A stretch of DNA of 64,000 nucleotides from Marixanthomonas spongiae (GCF_003095375.1 NZ_QEHR01000004.1:310001-374000); one strand, 5' to 3'; numbered from the stretch's first letter, positions 25,044-34,236 are shown. Program-made: numbers and translations. The notes: a model not told the origin generated them from the letters alone.

Positions 25044-26396
25044 ATGGCTATAAAAGAATTTGATGTATTTGTAATAGGAACCGGAACAGCAGGAAAAAAC
25101 GTAGCGTATGATTGTGTTGAAGCAGGAATGAGCGTTGCCATTGCCGATAATAGGGAGTTTGGTGGTACGTGTGCCAATCGTGGCTGCGATCCCAAAAAGG
25201 TATTGGTCGGTTTTACTGAAGCTTTGCACTTGGCTGGAAATTTAAAAGGAAAAGGTATTGTGTCTGTTCCCGAAATAAATTGGAAAGCACTCCAAAAATA
25301 TAAATCAACCTTTACCGATGCCGTTCCTGCCGCGACCGAACGCGATTTAAAAGAAGCGGGGATTGCTATGTACCACCAATCGCCTCAGTTTTTAGATGAA
25401 AATACACTATCGGTGGAAGGGAAAACGGTAAAAGCGAAAAAAATCGTCATTGCTACGGGACAGAAACCTTTAGAACTAAAGATTCCGGGAAGAGAATATT
25501 TAAAAGTAAGCGATGATTTTTTAGACTTGCCAGAACTGCCTGAGAGTATCGTATTCGTAGGTGCCGGCTATATTGGGATGGAATTTGCCCACATCGCCGC
25601 CCGCTGTGGCGCCAAAGTTACCGTGGTCGAATTTGCCCCAAGACCGTTGTCGCCTTTTGATGAAGACATTGTGAATCACCTCACGGAAGCTTCAAAGAAA
25701 TTGGGAATTGACTTTATTTTCAACGCACAAGTGACCGAAGTGGAAAAACTGCAAAAGAATTATCGGGTTATTTTTCAGAAGAACGGAAAAGAAAGTTCGG
25801 TAAAAGGAAGAGCTGTTTTTAATACCGCAGGCCGTGTGCCTTCCATAGCCGAATTGGATTTAGAAAAAGGGAATGTCATTTTTGAAAAAGAAGGTATTTC
25901 AGTCAATGAATTTCTTCAAAGCACCACCAATCCATCGGTGTATGCGTGTGGCGATGTTTCGGCAAGTGGTTCGTTGCCGTTAACACCTACTTCTTCACAG
26001 GAAGCGCGGGTGGTTTCAAAAAATGTTCGAAAAAATAACGTGTTGAAAATGGACTTTCCACCGGTGCCTTCCGTAGTGTTTACATTGCCACAGGTTGCTG
26101 CTATTGGTTTGACTGAAGAAGAAGCTAAAAAACAAGGGTACGACATTGTGGTGGAGTCTAAAAGCGTACCTTCTTGGTTTAACGCCAAACGCATTAACGC
26201 AAAAACCTACGCCTATAAAACCATAGTGGATAAAAAACGAAACCTGATTTTGGGCGCACACATTATCGCACCCCAAGCCGGCGAAATGATTAACCTGTTT
26301 GTACTTGCCATGTGCGGAAAATTAGAGCCCGAAGATTTAAAAAGGATGATTTTTGCCTACCCAACCTGGGGAAACGATATTAAGGGGATGGTTTGA
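25044..26396 (+). CDS. Glutathione-reductase-like FAD/NAD(P) oxidoreductase
   Basis: This 450-residue flavoprotein belongs to the pyridine nucleotide-disulfide oxidoreductase class I family. It has the FAD-binding GTGTAG at 12-17, the redox-active GGTCANRGCDPKK with Cys43 and Cys48, a second Rossmann motif GAGYIGMEF, and VYACGDVS for FAD. The C-terminal catalytic motif, normally HPT with a downstream Glu, reads AYPTWGND (Tyr439 replaces His), so the His-Glu dyad of dihydrolipoamide dehydrogenase and glutathione reductase is absent. The substrate is therefore uncertain: another thiol, a quinone or a metal ion is possible. It diverges from mfd and is followed directly by a hexamer-repeat tract. 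Confidence 0.85.
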   Translation: MAIKEFDVFVIGTGTAGKNVAYDCVEAGMSVAIADNREFGGTCANRGCDPKKVLVGFTEALHLAGNLKGKGIVSVPEINWKALQKYKSTFTDAVPAATERDLKEAGIAMYHQSPQFLDENTLSVEGKTVKAKKIVIATGQKPLELKIPGREYLKVSDDFLDLPELPESIVFVGAGYIGMEFAHIAARCGAKVTVVEFAPRPLSPFDEDIVNHLTEASKKLGIDFIFNAQVTEVEKLQKNYRVIFQKNGKESSVKGRAVFNTAGRVPSIAELDLEKGNVIFEKEGISVNEFLQSTTNPSVYACGDVSASGSLPLTPTSSQEARVVSKNVRKNNVLKMDFPPVPSVVFTLPQVAAIGLTEEEAKKQGYDIVVESKSVPSWFNAKRINAKTYAYKTIVDKKRNLILGAHIIAPQAGEMINLFVLAMCGKLEPEDLKRMIFAYPTWGNDIKGMV

Positions 26397-26399
26397 TGC

Positions 26400-26437
26400 C
26401 ATTGAAATTGAAATCGAAGTTGAAGCTGAAGTCGAAA
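26400..26437. repeat. Hexamer-type repeat tract between two convergent genes
   Basis: The plus strand reads as GAA-rich hexamers (attgaaattgaaatcgaagt, then tgaagctgaagtcgaa). It starts 4 bases after the flavoprotein stop and fills most of the 61-bp gap to the convergent TspO-like gene. It resembles the tract in mfd 2.4 kb upstream. Confidence 0.6.
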
Positions 26438-26457
26438 AAACGAAATTATTTTTTGCC

Positions 26458-27258
26458 TTAGCTCTTCCCAAAATACTCCCTGCATTTCTGAACGGGGCTT
26501 GTGTCTTTATTTTTAGCTGCGTGCACACCACTGCTTATAAATAAAACAGCGGCTGTTATCAAGGTTGCGTAAACAACTGTTTGGTTGCTGTCCCAATTGG
26601 CTACGGCAATGGCTACCAAAGCCCAAACGCCCACCAAGGCAAATTCACGCATATTGCGTTTCCAAGTTACAGCGAGATTGATGATACCGGCGATGATGAC
26701 CATTATAACTGTCCAAGAGGTTTCGGAAATTCCCCATCCAGTCCAACCGATACTGCTTAAGTACGCAGCTATATTGGCAATGCTGGCCACGGTTACCCAT
26801 CCGCTGTAAAAAACAAAAGGCCACCATAAAAACACAATGACCGAGATTGGCGCATCCCACAGTTCCATGCGGTTGTTCATCACGATTTTCAACAACGAAA
26901 AAAGCAGCACAAAAATGGCGATGATAGAATAACTGGTATAACCGTACACCCAGAACGTAACCCATAACATATTGGCCACGCAAGACAATACAAACCACCA
27001 GCCTGTTTTCAGTACAAAAGCATCGTTCCTAACCGTGGTAAAAAGGCTTCGGCTTTGATAAATAACAAATCCCAGCAGCAATAAATAAAGAAAGCCCCAA
27101 ATGGAAAACGCATAGCCCGCCGGAGTGAACAAATTGGGCATGATTGCCGATATTTCACCAATGGTGGTATCGTTCATCGCACCGGTATTGGAAAGGTAGT
27201 TCACAAAAACGGTGGCTATAAAAGCAAGTATGTTGGCAATTTGGAGTGTTTTTTTCAT
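26458..27258 (-). CDS. TspO/MBR-related tryptophan-rich membrane protein
   Basis: This 266-residue inner-membrane protein shows about seven hydrophobic segments and a tryptophan-rich core (FSIWGFLYLLLL, WWFVLSCVANMLW, FLWWPFVFYSGWVTVA), the pattern of the tryptophan-rich sensory protein family related to TspO. TspO proteins have five membrane helices and bind porphyrins or cholesterol; this longer Bacteroidota form has extra helices, and ligand binding is not established. It stands alone between the flavoprotein gene (convergent) and the pdeM gene, 38 bp away on the same strand but preceding it in sequence order. Confidence 0.75.
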   Translation of the reverse strand: MKKTLQIANILAFIATVFVNYLSNTGAMNDTTIGEISAIMPNLFTPAGYAFSIWGFLYLLLLGFVIYQSRSLFTTVRNDAFVLKTGWWFVLSCVANMLWVTFWVYGYTSYSIIAIFVLLFSLLKIVMNNRMELWDAPISVIVFLWWPFVFYSGWVTVASIANIAAYLSSIGWTGWGISETSWTVIMVIIAGIINLAVTWKRNMREFALVGVWALVAIAVANWDSNQTVVYATLITAAVLFISSGVHAAKNKDTSPVQKCREYFGKS

Positions 27259-27296
27259 AGTTCAATAAATATAATTAAAATAAACCTTTTTTAAAG

Positions 27297-27932
27297 TTAC
27301 GACACACAAATCACTTCGCCATCCACAATGGCATAGACCGTGTCTTTTTCCGAAGGGTGCAAAATATATTTTCCGGTGAAATTTCCGAAGGCAGGAAGAA
27401 TCAACTGGTGTTCTTTTTTATAAAAACAAGCCAATTTAATAGATTGTCTTCCGGTTCCTTGCATATTGATGCCCGGGTGAATGTGCCCCGAAAAGTTGAA
27501 ATAACCCTCACGTTCGGTGGGATGATGGGTTAAAAGAAATGATGTTATCTTTAGACCTTCTGAAACCGATATACCTAAAGCTTCAAATTTGTGAGGTGAA
27601 ATAATGTCGTGGTTCCCGCTTACCAAAATGATTTTTGCCATTGTGTTTTTTGCCCAAGTCTCAAAAAGTCGCCATTCATTATTGAGCGTGCTGTGAAACA
27701 AATCGCCCAGAAAACAAATGGTATCAGGGTTGTGGCGCTCCATGGCTTCTGCTAACTTTTTATAATTTGCCGAAGAAGCACGTGAAGGTACTGCGGCACC
27801 ATATTTTCTGAAATGCGCTACTTTTCCGAAATGCACATCGGCTATCATCAACATATTTTGTTCGTGCCAAAAGATAGCTCCCGTGGGGTCTAAACTGAAA
27901 TGTTCATCGTGTATGGTTATTTGCTGCATCAT
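27297..27932 (-). CDS. pdeM: Ligase-associated DNA damage response endonuclease PdeM
   Basis: This 211-residue calcineurin-like metallophosphoesterase has the family's metal-binding motifs in order: DVHFGK (about 33), GDLFHS (about 76), GNHD (about 106) and GHIHPG (about 150). The context, a four-gene set with a DEXH helicase, an ATP-dependent ligase and a beta-lactamase-fold exonuclease, fits the named ligase-associated DNA damage response endonuclease family. Its start overlaps the helicase stop by 4 bp (ATGA arrangement), so it is the last gene of the operon. Direct biochemical evidence for this homologue's substrate is not available to me. Confidence 0.9.
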   Translation of the reverse strand: MMQQITIHDEHFSLDPTGAIFWHEQNMLMIADVHFGKVAHFRKYGAAVPSRASSANYKKLAEAMERHNPDTICFLGDLFHSTLNNEWRLFETWAKNTMAKIILVSGNHDIISPHKFEALGISVSEGLKITSFLLTHHPTEREGYFNFSGHIHPGINMQGTGRQSIKLACFYKKEHQLILPAFGNFTGKYILHPSEKDTVYAIVDGEVICVS

Positions 27933-30388
27933 TTTTCCAGTTTCAATTTCATCTTTTTTATGCGGTCGGCCAATTTTTCCGAAGACAATTTTTCCCGCAA
28001 CCTATCGGTGATGATTGGGAAGCTGAAGGGGGTTGGCTTTTTGCAGTTTTTCCAAATGATTTCTTGATTGGTTATGCGTTCCAAAGCCAATCGCAGCCGG
28101 CCTTCTTCCAGTTGATGCTCATACGTTTCCCGAAAAGCCTGTTGGTACAACAAATTATCGGCTTCGTAATCCCGAAACACATCGAACAACAGTTGGCTGC
28201 TCCTCTGCAAATGCTTGGTCTTGATCATTTTGTTGGGGTAGCCCTGAAACACCAACCCGCTGATTACGGCAATATCCCTGAATTTCCGTCGCGCCAACTC
28301 CGTAGCATTGATGCTTTTTTGCAGGTCGCTGAACAGATACTGGGTACTGAACAAGTTGTTGTCTATCACGTTTTGCACATCCAGCGGTTGGTCGCTCAGG
28401 AGCTCAAACCCGTAATCATTATACGCTAACGAAAAGGTGATGGGACTCAACAAACTGATGCGGTACGCTAGCAATCCGCTCATGGCTTCGTGCACAAAAC
28501 GGCCTTCAAAAGGGTAGAAAATAGTGTGATGGCCTTCGCGGGTTTTAAACGTTTCAATTAAAAATTCGTTCTCTTTGGGGACAATGCTCTCTTTTTCTTG
28601 CTGGGCAAATAACGGTTTCAATGCTTTTAATTCGGGGGTTTGGTATTTGTGGTCGGCTTCGCTCTGTAATTCTTCCCTTAAAATTTCACTCATTTGGGAA
28701 GAGAGCGTCATCCGCCCACCCATAAAACTTACCACGTTGTTGCTTTTCTTTTTGGAGCGTTTTACTTGCGCCACCATATTGCGAAGTCGTACCAGCTCTA
28801 AGGTGCGGCCTGCAAAAACAAAGGTGTCGCCGGGTTTCATTTTTCCGATAAAAAATTCTTCAATGGTTCCTATAAATCCGCCGCTCACATATTTTACCAG
28901 CAACATACTATCGCTCACAATAGTGCCGATGGAAAGCCGGTGCATCATGGCAACCCTTCGGCTTTCTACCTTAAAAAGACCTTCAGGTGTTACTGTTACA
29001 CGCTTGTATTCATCATAATTTTGAAGGCTTTGGCTGCCCAAGGTGATAAAATTGAGGCACCACTGCCACTGCTCGTTGGTAATACCTTGAAAACAAAAGG
29101 TTGTTTCTATTTCTTTTTTTATTTCAGAAGGAATAAAGCCGTCGCTCACCGCTAAGGTCACTAAATATTGAATAAGCACATCAAAACTCAACAAATACGG
29201 GATCCTGTCTTCAATTACCCGCTCTTTCACGGCCCTTTTCAAGGCTGAAGCTTCGATCAATTCTAAGGCGTGTGTGGGCAAGAAGTAAATGACTGAAGCC
29301 TCGCCGGGACGGTGGTTGCTCCTTCCGGCACGTTGCAAAAACTTGGCTACGCCTTTTGGACCTCCAATTTGGATTATGGTTTCCACCGGGGCAAAATCGA
29401 CTCCCAAATCGAGGCTGGAAGTTGCCACCACGGCTTTTAACGATTCATTTCTAATGGCCTGTTCCACCCAAAGCCGGGTATCTTTTGAAATACTGCCGTG
29501 GTGCATAGCCAACTCACCTGCAAATTCGGGATGTTTTTCTAATAGTTTCTGAAACCAGATTTCACATTGTCCACGCGTATTGGTAAAAATAAGGGTGGTT
29601 TTGCTGTTTTTAATGATGGGCACGATCTCTTCCAGAAGGTGAAGCCCTAAATGCCCCCGCCAAGGAAAAGTTTCCATCTTTTTCGGGATGATGGATTTTA
29701 CCTTGATCTTCTTCTTTTTTGAGGCCTTGATCAATACCGACTCTTGAAGTAATGCCTTATCGGTGCCCAACAAAACCTGTTGCGCTTGCTCCAGGTTTCC
29801 AATGGTGGCCGAAACGCCCCATATTCTCAAATGGGGACAGATTGTTTTTAAGCGGGATAAGCCCAGTTCCATTTGTACGCCCCTTTTGCTGCCCAGCAAT
29901 TCATGCCACTCATCGACCACCACCGCTGTAAGGGTTTTAAACAACTTAGCATAACCTTTGCTGGCCAAAAGAAGCATTAAGCTTTCTGGCGTGGTGATGA
30001 GCAAATCGGGCATGGAACGCTTTTGTTTTGCGCGCTCTTTTTGTGGCGTGTCACCAGTGCGGATACCAACGGTAAGCCCGGTTTCCAAATCATCTGCAAA
30101 ACGTTGTGCGGCTTGTTGAATTTCTACTGAAAGGGCTCGCAGCGGCGTAATCCAGATGGCCTTGATCCCTTTTTTCTTTTTTGATCTGTAATCGGGGTTG
30201 TTTTTAATGTATTCTAGAACAATGGGCGCCCAAAGGGCATAGGTTTTTCCACTTCCGGTTGGGGCGTTCAACAAACCATTTTTACCTTGTAAAAAGGCAC
30301 GCCAGGTTTTTTTCTGAAACGGAAAAGGTTTCCAGTTTTTTTGATGAAACCAATCTTCAGCAATCGCTATTAGTTCGATTTTCTTCAC
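27929..30388 (-). CDS. Ligase-associated DEXH-box helicase (Lhr-like)
   Basis: This 819-residue SF2 helicase resembles Lhr. Visible motifs are APTGSGKT (Walker A, 42-49), TPLRAL (Ia), VVDEWHELLGSKRG (motif II, written DEWH), SATIG (III), TSSLDLGVDF (V) and QRAGRSNHRPG (VI), followed by Lhr-type winged-helix and C-terminal domains. It most likely moves along single-stranded DNA during repair. It overlaps the ligase gene upstream and pdeM downstream by 4 bp each, a sign of translational coupling within the four-gene repair operon. Confidence 0.92.
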   Translation of the reverse strand: MKKIELIAIAEDWFHQKNWKPFPFQKKTWRAFLQGKNGLLNAPTGSGKTYALWAPIVLEYIKNNPDYRSKKKKGIKAIWITPLRALSVEIQQAAQRFADDLETGLTVGIRTGDTPQKERAKQKRSMPDLLITTPESLMLLLASKGYAKLFKTLTAVVVDEWHELLGSKRGVQMELGLSRLKTICPHLRIWGVSATIGNLEQAQQVLLGTDKALLQESVLIKASKKKKIKVKSIIPKKMETFPWRGHLGLHLLEEIVPIIKNSKTTLIFTNTRGQCEIWFQKLLEKHPEFAGELAMHHGSISKDTRLWVEQAIRNESLKAVVATSSLDLGVDFAPVETIIQIGGPKGVAKFLQRAGRSNHRPGEASVIYFLPTHALELIEASALKRAVKERVIEDRIPYLLSFDVLIQYLVTLAVSDGFIPSEIKKEIETTFCFQGITNEQWQWCLNFITLGSQSLQNYDEYKRVTVTPEGLFKVESRRVAMMHRLSIGTIVSDSMLLVKYVSGGFIGTIEEFFIGKMKPGDTFVFAGRTLELVRLRNMVAQVKRSKKKSNNVVSFMGGRMTLSSQMSEILREELQSEADHKYQTPELKALKPLFAQQEKESIVPKENEFLIETFKTREGHHTIFYPFEGRFVHEAMSGLLAYRISLLSPITFSLAYNDYGFELLSDQPLDVQNVIDNNLFSTQYLFSDLQKSINATELARRKFRDIAVISGLVFQGYPNKMIKTKHLQRSSQLLFDVFRDYEADNLLYQQAFRETYEHQLEEGRLRLALERITNQEIIWKNCKKPTPFSFPIITDRLREKLSSEKLADRIKKMKLKLEK

Positions 30389-31977
30389 TTTGGAATTAAG
30401 GCTTTAAGGTCATCAAGGGTGTTGGCTTCTTCAATAGGCTTGTCTTTACGCCAGCGTACAATACGCGGAAAACGGGTGGCAACCCCGCTTTTATGGCGTT
30501 TGCTTTCGGCTATGCCTTCAAAAGCGATTTCAAAAACGTGATGTGGGGTGACGCTGCGTACCGGGCCGAAACGTTCTAAGGTATTTTTCTTTATCCAAGC
30601 GTCCACTTGCCTAAATTCCTTGTCGGTCAAGCCGGAATAGGCTTTCGCAAAGGTTACCAGCTCGTCTCCATCCCACAATCCAAAGGTATAATCGGTATAA
30701 AGGTTTGCCCTGCGGCCGTGACCGCGCATCGCATAGGTTAAAACGCCGTCTATGGTAAACGGATCGACTTTCCATTTCCACCAATCGCCTTTCTTTCTTC
30801 CTACGAGATAGGGCGAGTCTTTTTTCTTCAGCATTAATCCCTCGCTTCTCTTTTCCCGGGAACGGTTCCGTTCCTTGGCGGCGGCCTCCCACGTTGAAAA
30901 CTGCATGGTTTCACTTAAATACAAGCCAAACCGTTCGCAATCGCATTCGTTGACCAATTTGTCCAACAGTTTCCTGCGTTCCACAAATGCTTTTTGGCGG
31001 ATGTCTTCGCCTTTCCATTCCAATAAATCGTAGGCTATGAGAATAACCGGTGTTTTTTTTAGCAGGGCTTTGGTTACGTTTTTCCGGCCAATACGGGTTT
31101 GGAGGTCTTTAAAGTTCCCAATGCTTCCTTTTCCGAAGGGAATAATCTCGCCATCCAATACCGTTCCGTTGGGGATTTCATCTAAAAACCGTTGAAATTC
31201 AGGAAATTTATCGGTCACCAATTCTTCACCCCGCGACCATACAAAAACTTCATCATTCCGGAGAATCACTTGCGCCCGGATGCCGTCCCATTTATGTTCA
31301 AAACTCCAGTTTGAAATGTCTTGCAATTCTTCTTCAAAATCGTCTTCTACGGCATACGCCAGATAAAATGGATACGGTTTGCTAAGGTAATCTTCTTCGT
31401 TTTCTTCCAAAATCAGTTTTTGGAATGTCGTGTTATCGGGCGTCCAATTGCCCATGAGTTTGTAGGCAAGGATGTCTTGTTCAATATCGGTGGCTTTGGC
31501 CAAAGCGCGCGTCATCAGTTTTTGGCTTACCCCAATACGGAAGCTTCCGGTAATTATTTTGTTGAACACAAAGCGCTCATAATAATTCAACCGCATCCAA
31601 TTGGTGTGTAAATAGTCCTTTTTTTCGGCTTCAGGAAGGGAGCGTAAGGTTTGTATTTCTGAAATATACGCAGCCAGCGATTTTGTGCTGGATGTTTCAT
31701 TTTTAGGAAGGATCAACGCAATGGTTTCGGCCAGATCGCCAACAATGTGATAGCTTTCTTCGAACAACCACAGCGGAATGTTGCTTAGTTCGGTAGCCCA
31801 TTCCCGAAGCAAGGTGGTGTTAACAGGTCTTTTTGGGCGCCGGTGCGACAAAATGGCGATGGTCCATAACTTGTCTTTGTTTGGGGCGATTTTAAAATAT
31901 TCGGTTAAAGCAGCCACCTTAACATTGGTTTTGTTGGTGCTGTCGATGGTTTTTATGAGTTGGGCAAATTTTTTCAT
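30385..31977 (-). CDS. ATP-dependent DNA ligase of the ligase-associated repair cluster
   Basis: From the ATG at 31977 (MKKFAQLIKTIDSTNKT) this is a 530-residue ATP-dependent DNA ligase. It has an N-terminal DNA-binding domain, the adenylation motif HKWDGIRAQ with the nucleotidyl-acceptor Lys near residue 229, LDGEI, the EGLMLKKKDSPY motif IV/V region, and the OB-fold end with WWKWK. It belongs to the LigB-like group encoded in repair clusters, separate from the housekeeping NAD-dependent LigA. The in-frame extension to 32034 (MFKNIGPLLFSRG) has no family similarity and is not preferred. It lies 69 bp after the exonuclease gene. Confidence 0.92.
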   Translation of the reverse strand: MKKFAQLIKTIDSTNKTNVKVAALTEYFKIAPNKDKLWTIAILSHRRPKRPVNTTLLREWATELSNIPLWLFEESYHIVGDLAETIALILPKNETSSTKSLAAYISEIQTLRSLPEAEKKDYLHTNWMRLNYYERFVFNKIITGSFRIGVSQKLMTRALAKATDIEQDILAYKLMGNWTPDNTTFQKLILEENEEDYLSKPYPFYLAYAVEDDFEEELQDISNWSFEHKWDGIRAQVILRNDEVFVWSRGEELVTDKFPEFQRFLDEIPNGTVLDGEIIPFGKGSIGNFKDLQTRIGRKNVTKALLKKTPVILIAYDLLEWKGEDIRQKAFVERRKLLDKLVNECDCERFGLYLSETMQFSTWEAAAKERNRSREKRSEGLMLKKKDSPYLVGRKKGDWWKWKVDPFTIDGVLTYAMRGHGRRANLYTDYTFGLWDGDELVTFAKAYSGLTDKEFRQVDAWIKKNTLERFGPVRSVTPHHVFEIAFEGIAESKRHKSGVATRFPRIVRWRKDKPIEEANTLDDLKALIPK

Positions 31978-32046
31978 AACCACTCCAACTTTGGTACCCC
32001 TTGAAAAAAGGAGAGGGCCAATGTTTTTAAACATTCAATTGTGCTA

Positions 32047-33072
32047 TTAACCTGATACATTGTCCAATTTTTGTTCTGTTTCTGTGATGTTTTCTTCGTA
32101 TTGCGTTTGTTCGGTACGGGCGTCGTAACCCAGTTCTTCCCTTAAATACCTCGAAAAAATATCGGTATAGCCATGGGTTGCGATTACTTTGTCGCAACCA
32201 GTAGCTTTAATGGTGTCGAGCAAGCCGTTCCAGTCGGCATGGTCGCTTAACACAAAGCCTTTGTCAATGGCCCTCCGTCGTCGGGCGCCTCTAAAGGTCA
32301 TCCAGCCACTAGCGGACGCAGTTACAAAAGGTGCCATTTTGCGTATCCACGTCCCTCCGTGAGCACTGGGCGGTGCGAGCACAATATTGCCTTTAATGGC
32401 TTCTTTTTTGGTATCCCTTGTCACACGGACTGTAGCGGGGAATGAATAGTTTTCTCTTAACACTTCGGTCATATTTTCAATGGCGCCGTGGGTATAGATG
32501 GTGCCGATAGAAGTGTCTAAATGTTTTAACAAGCGTTGTGCTTTTCCTAAGCTGTAACCAAACAATACTGAGGTTTTCCCTTCTTCTTTATTGGTATTCC
32601 ACCATGAATTTATATCTGAAAAAACTTCGTTTTGTGGCACCCATTTAAAAGCTGGTAATCCAAAAGTGCATTCTGTGATAAAAGTATGGCAGGAAACTGG
32701 TTCAAAAGGTTGGGCGAGGCCGTCGTTTTCGGTTTTAAAATCCCCGGTAAACACCCAGACTTCGCCTTTATATTCCACCCGAACTTGCGACGAAGCTACA
32801 ATATGTCCGGCAGGGTGAAGGGAAAAAGTTACTCCGTTAATGGTGAAGGTTTCGTTCCACTCTTTTCCGGCAACAACAATATCGCCCAATCTGTGCTTAA
32901 TGATGGGTACATTGTTGGTGTGCGTAATGTACTGTTTGTGGCCCCAACGGCTATGGTCTGCGTGGCCGTGGGTAACAATGCACTTATCAACGGGTTTCCA
33001 GGCATCGATATAGACATCGGCCTGTTTGCAGTAAATACCTTTATCGTTAAAAACAAGTAAGGGTTGCTTCAT
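32047..33072 (-). CDS. Ligase-associated DNA damage response exonuclease
   Basis: This 341-residue metallo-beta-lactamase-fold nuclease resembles the SNM1/Pso2 and CPSF group. Motifs are VTHGHADHSRWG (HxHxDH metal site, about 34-45), VFTGDFKTE with the Asp, and a C-terminal DHADWNGLL and THGYTD (the beta-CASP type His/Asp residues). In SNM1 relatives such proteins are 5'-exonucleases acting on damaged ends. It is the first gene of the repair operon (exonuclease, ligase, helicase, pdeM), and diverges from the TerB-like gene. Confidence 0.9.
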   Translation of the reverse strand: MKQPLLVFNDKGIYCKQADVYIDAWKPVDKCIVTHGHADHSRWGHKQYITHTNNVPIIKHRLGDIVVAGKEWNETFTINGVTFSLHPAGHIVASSQVRVEYKGEVWVFTGDFKTENDGLAQPFEPVSCHTFITECTFGLPAFKWVPQNEVFSDINSWWNTNKEEGKTSVLFGYSLGKAQRLLKHLDTSIGTIYTHGAIENMTEVLRENYSFPATVRVTRDTKKEAIKGNIVLAPPSAHGGTWIRKMAPFVTASASGWMTFRGARRRRAIDKGFVLSDHADWNGLLDTIKATGCDKVIATHGYTDIFSRYLREELGYDARTEQTQYEENITETEQKLDNVSG

Positions 33073-33159
33073 TAGTACAATTTCATAGCTTTCTAAAAAT
33101 AAGGTTTTTGAACGCTCTTTTTTACCGAATTAAGAAAAGTTTAAACAAAAACAGCTTGG

Positions 33160-33194
33160 TTTGCTCAACTTGATTTGGAAATATTTTATATTTG
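33160..33194 (+). promoter_or_regulatory. Promoter of the TerB-like gene
   Basis: TTTG (33160-33163), a 23-base spacer and a perfect TATATTTG -7 box (33187-33194) precede the start codon at 33212. The 5' leader would be about 10 nt. Confidence 0.65.
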
Positions 33195-33211
33195 TAATTT
33201 AACTCGATACT

Positions 33212-33640
33212 ATGTCATTTACAGATCTTTTTGAAAGTGGGCACCATTCCCGAAACTTGAGCCATTTTGCATCGATAGCGAACATTGCGGCCATTGATGG
33301 CGAAATAAACGATGAGGAAGAAAAACTGTTGAAGCGTTTTGCGTATAAACTGGATATTGATGAAGATGAATACAAAGCCGTAATCAAAGACCCTTCGAAA
33401 TACCCCATACATCCACCAAATAGCTCAGATAGGCGTTTGGAACGGATGCACGATTTGTTTGAAATGATTTTTGCCGATCACGAAATAGACGATCACGAGC
33501 GTTTTTTAATTGAGCGCTATGCTATTGGATTGGGCTATTCAACCGAATTGGCGCAAAAACTCATTAAACGTTCCATCGAGATTTATGATGGTGGCTTGAG
33601 CCTTGAAGATTACCGGTATTTATTGAATAGAGATAAATAA
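33212..33640 (+). CDS. TerB family protein
   Basis: This 142-residue cytoplasmic protein is all-helical with the TerB/DjlA-N pattern: two acidic helix-pair motifs (AIDGEINDEEEKLLKRFA at about 28-45 and FADHEIDDHERFLIERYA at about 90-107) that form the metal-binding four-helix bundle of tellurite-resistance TerB. No other ter gene is near, so a stress or metal role is only suggested. It has its own promoter and a shared terminator. Confidence 0.85.
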   Translation: MSFTDLFESGHHSRNLSHFASIANIAAIDGEINDEEEKLLKRFAYKLDIDEDEYKAVIKDPSKYPIHPPNSSDRRLERMHDLFEMIFADHEIDDHERFLIERYAIGLGYSTELAQKLIKRSIEIYDGGLSLEDYRYLLNRDK

Positions 33641-33661
33641 TCGCTTCAGAAATATAATTAG

Positions 33662-33697
33662 AACACCCAAAATTTATTTGGTTTTGGGTGTTTTTTA
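33662..33697. terminator. Bidirectional terminator
   Basis: An 11-bp perfect stem AACACCCAAAA/TTTTGGGTGTT (33662-33672 and 33682-33692) is followed by a T run on the plus strand. It serves the TerB-like gene and, overlapping its last codons, the convergent lipoprotein gene. Confidence 0.85.
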
Positions 33698-34225
33698 CTC
33701 CCAATAGTTTATCAAATCTTCAATTTCAAAATTGTCATCACCAATATAAATAGTATCCCAGTATATTTTTTCATCTATTTCTACGAAAACTTTATAGTAT
33801 CCAGAATTTAAGCTTTCTAAATTCACGAAGATACTACTTGAACTTTGATTAAGTAATTTCAATGTTGCATTTGAATCAATTTGAGTTTCTGAATATAGAT
33901 CTGAATTTAATATTTCATTAAAATCTGTCTCTTGGTAAATTTTTTCAGCATTAGCAGGTGTAATCCAAACATTAGAGATATTTTGGTTAGATTCTAGGTT
34001 TAACTGTCCTACCGGGGGATTTGGATAGGCAATAAATTGATTGTTTGTATAAATATTTGGGTTGCCTAATTGAATACCGTCGCCATTTACAGAATTTCTA
34101 ATATTGATTCCAGTGACTAAATTAAAATCTGTTTCGCTAGAAGTGTTTTCATTAGTATTCTTGTCATCGTCACTGCTGCAACTAACAAATAGAAATATGG
34201 ATAGTATAATTGTCAAATTTTTCAT
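33695..34225 (-). CDS. Lipoprotein of unknown function
   Basis: The 176-residue product has a lipoprotein signal peptide (MKNLTIILSIFLFVSC, Cys16) followed by SSDDD, the acidic stretch after the acylated Cys typical of surface-exposed lipoproteins in Bacteroidota. The mature part contains PNPPVGQLNLESNQNISNVWI, reminiscent of the strands of a T9SS-type sorting or Ig-like beta-sandwich domain, but no family can be named with confidence. It follows fbp by 11 bp on the same strand and ends at the shared terminator. Confidence 0.7.
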   Translation of the reverse strand: MKNLTIILSIFLFVSCSSDDDKNTNENTSSETDFNLVTGINIRNSVNGDGIQLGNPNIYTNNQFIAYPNPPVGQLNLESNQNISNVWITPANAEKIYQETDFNEILNSDLYSETQIDSNATLKLLNQSSSSIFVNLESLNSGYYKVFVEIDEKIYWDTIYIGDDNFEIEDLINYWE

Positions 34226-34236
34226 TGATCTGTATT

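Noticed and set aside
24918-25229. N-terminal extension of mfd by 104 residues
   Set aside because: It overlaps the divergent flavoprotein gene and the promoter region, lacks Mfd similarity, and a good start (MSKTVV) with its own -7 box lies at 24917.
31978-32034. N-terminal extension of the ATP-dependent ligase
   Set aside because: The extra 19 residues have no family similarity; the ligase family starts at MKKFAQLI.
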